A stretch of DNA of 64,000 nucleotides from an uncultured Bacteroidales bacterium (lineage in GTDB: Bacteria > Bacteroidota > Bacteroidia > Bacteroidales > UBA932), in contig CAKULN010000010.1 in the NCBI GenBank assembly GCA_934667175.1, positions 14,418 to 78,417 on the forward strand. The letters are read 5' to 3'. The notes beneath the pieces are model-generated. The model saw only the letters and a list, made by a program, of their open reading frames with translations, had not been told where the DNA came from and did not search any database. Shown one piece after another: positions 59,714 through 64,000 of this stretch. The translations under genes were made by a program, and so were the position numbers. Numbering within the stretch: the first letter of the stretch is position 1; each line of letters starts with the position of its first letter.

Positions 59714-60964
59714 CTATCTCTTGGAGGTGACGTCAGTCTCGTACTTCTCCACGGCGGCGATGAAGTCCTGGCCGACCGGGACACCGTTCTTGAGGTTGAA
59801 GTAGTCGTAAACGGCTCCGAACGGAAGTGACTTGGCCTCCTCCAGGAGGGCGAGACGCTGGAAGTACTTGCCGTTGTCCTCGTACTGGCGTAGGGTCTCA
59901 AGCGGCTCGAGGAAGGCCTGAAGCATGCACTTCTGGGTCGAACGGGTGCCGATGATGTAGGCTCCGATGCGGTTGATCGAGGCGTCGAAGTAGTCAAGAC
60001 CGATGTGTGTACGGTCAAGGGCATCCGCGCGGACAACCTCCTTGAACAGGTCGAGGGTCTGGTCGTTCATCGTGACTACGTGGTCGGAGTCCCAACGTAC
60101 CGGACGGCTTGTGTGGAGCATCAGCTCAGGAACGAAGAGGAGCAGGGAAGCGACCATGTCGCTGATGTTCTCGGTCTGCTCATAATGGCCTGTGTCAAGG
60201 GTGTACATGAGCTTGCGGGTCGAGCAGTAGCCGGTCACGAAGTCGTGTGATCCGACAGTGTAGCTCTCAAGCCCGATTCCGAAGAGCTTTGCCTCAAGGC
60301 AGGTCTTCATGTCCGGAAGGTTCTCGGAGAGGATCTCGTCCAGAGACTGAGCCATGATCTCGCGGTAGCGGAGACGCTCGACGGTCTGGTCCTTTGAGCC
60401 GTCATGAACCCAGATGTTCATGATGCAAGGGTCTCCCTGGAACTTACCCATGGCGTCGGCCACCCTGCGGCAGCGTTTTGTGTGCTCGATCCAGAAATCA
60501 CGGATGGACTTGTCAGGGTTGGCGAGGGACAGATCACCGCTCTTAGGATGCGAGAAGGAAGTCGAGTTGAAGTCGAGCTTCATTCCGTTCTCCTTTCCCC
60601 ATTCCATCCAGCTCTGGAAGTGGGCCGGTTCGACCTCGTCACGGTCAACGTGCTTGCCTTGGAAATCCCCGTAGATCTCGTGCAGGTTCAGACGCTGTGT
60701 TCCGGCCAGAAGGCTCTTCACGAACTTGATGTCGGCGCGGAGCTCGTCGATGTTGCGGGCGCGGCCAGGGTAGTTGCCTGTCGCCTGGATTCCTCCGGTG
60801 AGCGCGGTGTCGTTCTCGAATCCCATCACGTCATCAGCCTGCCAGCACTGGAGGGAGATCGGGGTCTTCTCAAGAAGTTCTATCGCCTTGTCTGTGTCGA
60901 CGCCGATGGCGGCGTAGCGTTCTTTGGCCATTTCATAGGCCTTTGTTATCAAATTCTCGTTCAT
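59714..60964 (-). CDS. rhaA: L-rhamnose isomerase
   Basis: A 416-residue enzyme with family blocks LQCWQADDVMGFENDTALTG, GIQATGNYPGRARNIDELRA, LDFNSTSFSHPKSGDLSLAN, MNIWVHDGSKDQTVERLRYR, YTLDTGHYEQTENISDMVAS and IGLDYFDASINRIGAYIIGT. It converts L-rhamnose to L-rhamnulose. It is second after rhaB in the operon (gap 89 bp). The aldolase and permease genes are not in the window. Confidence 0.96.
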   Translation of the reverse strand: MNENLITKAYEMAKERYAAIGVDTDKAIELLEKTPISLQCWQADDVMGFENDTALTGGIQATGNYPGRARNIDELRADIKFVKSLLAGTQRLNLHEIYGDFQGKHVDRDEVEPAHFQSWMEWGKENGMKLDFNSTSFSHPKSGDLSLANPDKSIRDFWIEHTKRCRRVADAMGKFQGDPCIMNIWVHDGSKDQTVERLRYREIMAQSLDEILSENLPDMKTCLEAKLFGIGLESYTVGSHDFVTGYCSTRKLMYTLDTGHYEQTENISDMVASLLLFVPELMLHTSRPVRWDSDHVVTMNDQTLDLFKEVVRADALDRTHIGLDYFDASINRIGAYIIGTRSTQKCMLQAFLEPLETLRQYEDNGKYFQRLALLEEAKSLPFGAVYDYFNLKNGVPVGQDFIAAVEKYETDVTSKR

Positions 60965-61053
60965 GCTATTTTTAGTTTATTGATTTGTGATATTCTTAAT
61001 GTTGCTTCCTTTGCACTTCCGTAGCCGATGATTCCCGGGAAGTCTGTTCTTGG

Positions 61054-62469
61054 TTAATTTCCCGGCTCGTAGGTGGTTGTCTGGATGGAGTTTCCGATGA
61101 TGCGACGCATGTCCCAGCGGTCTCCGACAAGACCGGCCACCTTTGCTTGAAGCATGATGTTGCCGATCGCCGTGCCTTCCATAGGGCCTGCGATGACAGG
61201 GATGCCAAGCTTGTCAGCCGTCAGTTGGTTCATCAGCTTGTTGGCCGAGCCTCCGCCGATGATGTGCAGCTTCTCAATCTTGAATGACGCGAATCCCTGA
61301 AGCATCCCGATGACTTCCTTGTACCTGTTTGTGAGGCTGTGGTAGATGCAGCTGATCATCTCGCCGTCATTCTCCGGAATCCTCTGGCCAGACTCCTTGA
61401 GCGCAGCCTTGATCTCGGCGTCCATGTCCTTAGGGGCGGCGAAACGAGGATCATCAGGGTTGATTATGGATGGAAAATCGATGGCCTCGCGTGCCATGGC
61501 CTCCATCTGGGCGTATGAATATTCCCGTCCTTCGCTCTCCCAGGTCTTGCGGCTCTGCTCCAGCAGCCACATCCCCGTGATGTTCTTGAGAAACCTGGTC
61601 GTGCCTTCTATTCCGCCCTCGTTCGTGAGGTTATATTCATAAGACCTTTCATCGATGATAGGAGTCTTGGATTCGATGCCCATCAGGCTCCAGGTGCCGC
61701 TGCTGAGGTAGGCGAAGTTCTCGCCGGCAGCCGGGACAGCCGCGATGGCGGAAGCGGTGTCGTGTCCCGCGACAGCGATCACAGGGACTGGCTCCATGCC
61801 GGTCTCCTCGCAGATTTCCTTTTTCAGAACTCCGACCTTGGTGCCCGGCTGGGTGATGTCCGGCAGGATCGAAGGGGCGATTCCGAGCCGCTCCAGCAGG
61901 TCTCTCTGGAAGTCCCTTGTGCGTGGATTGATAAGCCCCGAGGTCGAGGCGTCGGTATATTCACAGATCATATTGCCGGTCAGCATGTACGCCAGCAGGT
62001 CAGGCATGAAGAGGATCTTGTCGGTCTGAGGCAACCTTGAGTCCGCTTCTTTGCTTTGGGCGTAGAGCTGGAAGATGGTGTTGAAGTTCATGATCTGGAC
62101 TCCTGTGACGGAATATAGCTCCTCGCGAGGGATGATCCTGAACACCTCCTCAGGGATGCCGTCTGTGTAAGGGTCTCTGTAAGCCCTTGGCAATCCGATG
62201 ATTCCGCCATCTTTGCCGATGTGGCCGAAATCCACACCCCAAGTGTCGATGCCGATGGACTCAATCTTCACGCCCATTGCGGCGACCTTCTTGAGCGTCG
62301 CTTTGAAGTGGTCGAAAAGGGAATTGATGTCCCAGTAATACTTTCCGTCAATCTCTTTGACGGCATTCGGGAATCTATAGACTTCCTCTGAAGTCAACTT
62401 ATCGTTTTCGACAGTTCCGATGATGGCTCTGCCGCTCGTGGCTCCGAGATCAAATGCTAGAAATTTCAT
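61054..62469 (-). CDS. rhaB: Rhamnulokinase
   Basis: A 471-residue FGGY kinase: KFLAFDLGATSGRAIIGTVE, SIGIDTWGVDFGHIGKDGG, ARPYRD-like RAYRDPYTDGIPEEVFRI, AVAGHDTASAIAAVPAAGEN and IIGGGSANKLMNQLTADKLG. It phosphorylates L-rhamnulose. The ATG at 62469 gives the family N-terminus; another two codons upstream is possible. It is divergent from the AraC-type gene. Confidence 0.95.
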   Translation of the reverse strand: MKFLAFDLGATSGRAIIGTVENDKLTSEEVYRFPNAVKEIDGKYYWDINSLFDHFKATLKKVAAMGVKIESIGIDTWGVDFGHIGKDGGIIGLPRAYRDPYTDGIPEEVFRIIPREELYSVTGVQIMNFNTIFQLYAQSKEADSRLPQTDKILFMPDLLAYMLTGNMICEYTDASTSGLINPRTRDFQRDLLERLGIAPSILPDITQPGTKVGVLKKEICEETGMEPVPVIAVAGHDTASAIAAVPAAGENFAYLSSGTWSLMGIESKTPIIDERSYEYNLTNEGGIEGTTRFLKNITGMWLLEQSRKTWESEGREYSYAQMEAMAREAIDFPSIINPDDPRFAAPKDMDAEIKAALKESGQRIPENDGEMISCIYHSLTNRYKEVIGMLQGFASFKIEKLHIIGGGSANKLMNQLTADKLGIPVIAGPMEGTAIGNIMLQAKVAGLVGDRWDMRRIIGNSIQTTTYEPGN

Positions 62470-62553
62470 AATCATGTGGCATTATTTGACTATTACAAAT
62501 TTCGTTTTTTCTGATTTTTTGTCGTTGAGGATTCTGATATTATGACTTGGAAA

Positions 62554-62584
62554 TTTGATAGGGAATAATTTTTTGTTATATTTG
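62554..62584 (+). promoter_or_regulatory. Promoter TTTG-N19-TATATTTG of the AraC-type gene
   Basis: TTTG (62554-62557), exactly 19 nt, TATATTTG (62577-62584). The start codon is nearly 190 nt downstream, an unusually long leader. The gap 62470-62779 otherwise shows no gene and no convincing rhaB promoter. Confidence 0.8.
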
Positions 62585-62779
62585 TGAATCACAACCACTA
62601 AGTAATCGTTAAAAAGTAAGTTGGTAAAGATTTGGCGGTATTTTCGAGGATAGATTTCTTTTGGAAGAAGGAGTGTGCCGGTGGCACATGACTGATGAGA
62701 AAAGAAATATAGACATAAAAGACAATCAAAGATTACCAAGTTATTTTTTAAGGATTACTAAGGCTAGGCATTGGAAACC

Positions 62780-63676
62780 ATGGCTTCTGTACATCTCAAA
62801 TATTTGGCGGTCAACCCTGTTGACCTTAAGTGGGGAACGGCGGTCAATTCCGTCGGCTTTCAGGAAATAGCTCCGGGAATGGACTATCCTCCGCGCAACC
62901 ATCCTTCGCGTTATGTCTTTTCCGTGGCCAGCGGGAGGGTGCTTCAGGAGTATCAGCTGCTGTACATAACAGAGGGCAAGGGCAAATTCTTCTGCGAGAC
63001 CCTTGGACGCTCCAAGGCCATTCCGGTCAAGAGCGGGATGATGTTCCTTTTGTTCCCGGGGGAGTGGCACACCTATTATCCGGACAAGGCCACGGGCTGG
63101 AAGGAGTACTGGATCGGTTTCAACGGGACGTTCATAGACAACCTTGTCCATCAAGGATTCTTCCCGAAGGACAGGCCGATCTTCAAAGTCAACATCCACG
63201 AGGATCTTGTGAACCTTTACACGGCCGCGATCACTGCCGCCGTGAATCAGGAGTCGGGTTTCCAGCAGGTTCTGGCCGGAATTGTCGACAGGATGTTGAG
63301 CCTGGCGTATTTCTACGACAGGAATTCCCAGTTCCAGGAGTCGGACACGGCGAACAAGATCAGTCAGGCGAAAGTCATGATCCACGACAGCTACATGTCG
63401 ATCTCTCCTGAGGCGGTGGCGGCCAAGCTTTGCCTGAGCTATTCCTCGTTCCGCAAGACTTTCAAGGAATATACAGGGTTCTCGCCGGCGAGGTTCATCA
63501 ACGAGGTGCGGATGAGCAAGGCCAAGGAACTGCTGACCAACACCTCGATGAGCATCAAGGAGGTGGCCTACAATGTGGGGTACAACAACCATGACTATTT
63601 TTTCACGGCGTTCCGCCACATGACGGGCCAGACACCGGCTGAATATCGCAACGCCACTCAGGTCGCAAAGTTATGA
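62780..63676 (+). CDS. AraC-family transcription regulator, likely of rhamnose genes
   Basis: A 298-residue protein from ATG 62780 (a TTG three codons upstream is less likely). N-terminal cupin-like sensor (EYQLLYITEGKGKFFCETLG, FLLFPGEWHTYYPDKATGWK). C-terminal AraC HTH from about residue 195: ISPEAVAAKLCLSYSSFRKT, FKEYTGFSPARFINEVRMSK, MSIKEVAYNVGYNNHDYFFT, FRHMTGQTPAEYR. Divergent placement from rhaB suggests rhamnose-responsive activation; ligand binding is not shown. Confidence 0.9.
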   Translation: MASVHLKYLAVNPVDLKWGTAVNSVGFQEIAPGMDYPPRNHPSRYVFSVASGRVLQEYQLLYITEGKGKFFCETLGRSKAIPVKSGMMFLLFPGEWHTYYPDKATGWKEYWIGFNGTFIDNLVHQGFFPKDRPIFKVNIHEDLVNLYTAAITAAVNQESGFQQVLAGIVDRMLSLAYFYDRNSQFQESDTANKISQAKVMIHDSYMSISPEAVAAKLCLSYSSFRKTFKEYTGFSPARFINEVRMSKAKELLTNTSMSIKEVAYNVGYNNHDYFFTAFRHMTGQTPAEYRNATQVAKL

Positions 63677-63840
63677 CCTTATGGCCGCGGAGTTTGTGGT
63701 TCGGTATGGCCGACACCAGCAATCCCGTATTTGGTAATGTTCATACACATAGTGAGTTATGAAATCCTGCCCTCCCGATCGCCCCGGCAACAATTTGTAA
63801 CTCTCTGCTAATGAATGGGTGATATTCCACCCGTTGATTT

Positions 63841-63903
63841 TCAAGGGGTCCGGGGAAATCGGTCCCCGGTGAACGGAACAACGTTCCGGCCTTTTTTGAC
63901 AAA
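63841..63903. repeat. 63-bp direct repeat, copy 1
   Basis: It contains two internal palindromes: GTCCGGGGA..TCCCCGG-type (GGGGA...TCCCC) and GGAAC-AAC-GTTCC. It is followed by GGCCTTTTTTGAC. Copy 2 starts 82 bp later. The gap 63677-63840 shows no gene. Confidence 0.85.
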
Positions 63904-63922
63904 GCGCACGGAGCGGAGCGAC

Positions 63923-63985
63923 GCAAGGGGTCCGGGGAAATCGGTCCCCGGTAAACGGAACAACGTTCCGGCCTTTTTTGACAAA
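63923..63985. repeat. 63-bp direct repeat, copy 2
   Basis: Identical to copy 1 except one base (GTGAACGG becomes GTAAACGG). The 19-bp spacer between copies is GC-rich (GCACGGAGCGGAGCGACG). The unit may continue beyond the window. Confidence 0.85.
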
Positions 63986-63999
63986 GTCAAAAAAAGGCC
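63968..63999. terminator. Hairpin at the right window edge
   Basis: CGGCCTTTTTTGAC pairs with GTCAAAAAAAGGCCG around AAA; arms of 14 and 15 nt with one unpaired A. It could be a bidirectional terminator of a gene outside the window. Confidence 0.55.
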
Positions 64000-64000
64000 G

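Overview
The window is a chromosomal segment of a Bacteroidales bacterium with a moderately GC-rich genome (about 55% by eye). The evidence is a SusC/SusD pair with surface lipoproteins, promoter elements of the Bacteroidota type (TTTG or TTG, 19-21 nt, then TAnnTTTG), a short histone H1-like gene, a membrane-anchored AraC-type regulator and a clostripain-family lipoprotein. Family or genus cannot be fixed from the sequence alone. Most of the window is core genome, with two tRNA genes (Ala-GGC, Gln-TTG) and no rRNA, integrase-borne island or CRISPR array.

Layout. 1-6.9 kb: the end of a polysaccharide-utilisation-type locus (SusC, SusD, two surface lipoproteins, a secreted metallophosphoesterase). 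7-14.2 kb: small RHH-like protein, MATE and DMT transporters, YitT protein, an unrecognised protein, a BspA-type LRR protein and an FGE-like lipoprotein. 14.3-18.7 kb: a complete gcvT-gcvH-gcvPA-gcvPB operon. 18.9-33.9 kb: housekeeping genes (alr, rbfA, tyrS, tpiA, pth, rplY, peptidases, xerD-like). 34.3-45.6 kb: HhH protein, rsmI, tdk, recA, rlmN, a patatin/beta-barrel protein, recX, purC, mtgA. 46-57.6 kb: a glycan locus whose right half is a phosphonate pathway. 57.7-63.7 kb: outer-membrane protein, AlkD-like protein, rhaA, rhaB and an AraC regulator. The right edge holds a 63-bp direct repeat.

The most distinctive region is 46-57.6 kb. A tightly packed six-gene minus-strand operon encodes PEP mutase, phosphonopyruvate decarboxylase, a 2-aminoethylphosphonate (AEP) transaminase, an opine-dehydrogenase-like enzyme, a Wzx-type flippase and a TagF-like phosphotransferase. 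A divergent gene encodes a PntC/LicC-like cytidylyltransferase, and a UDP-sugar epimerase and two glycosyltransferases converge on the operon. The set can make CMP-AEP and plausibly decorate a surface glycan with it. The opine-dehydrogenase-like gene suggests that the amine may be further N-alkylated, which would be unusual.

Two genome-scale signals overlie the genes. First, a REP-like palindrome family occupies at least 14 loci: a conserved core GAGCYTGYCGA lies between complementary arms that change together (GGTCGCT/AGCGACC, GGTCACT/AGTGACC, GACCCT/AGGGTC). It mostly sits just downstream of genes, but has also entered three reading frames, where 18-bp derivatives expanded in frame into linker repeats. 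Second, the hexamer GAATAT/ATATTC is strongly over-represented inside genes, against the local codon preference.
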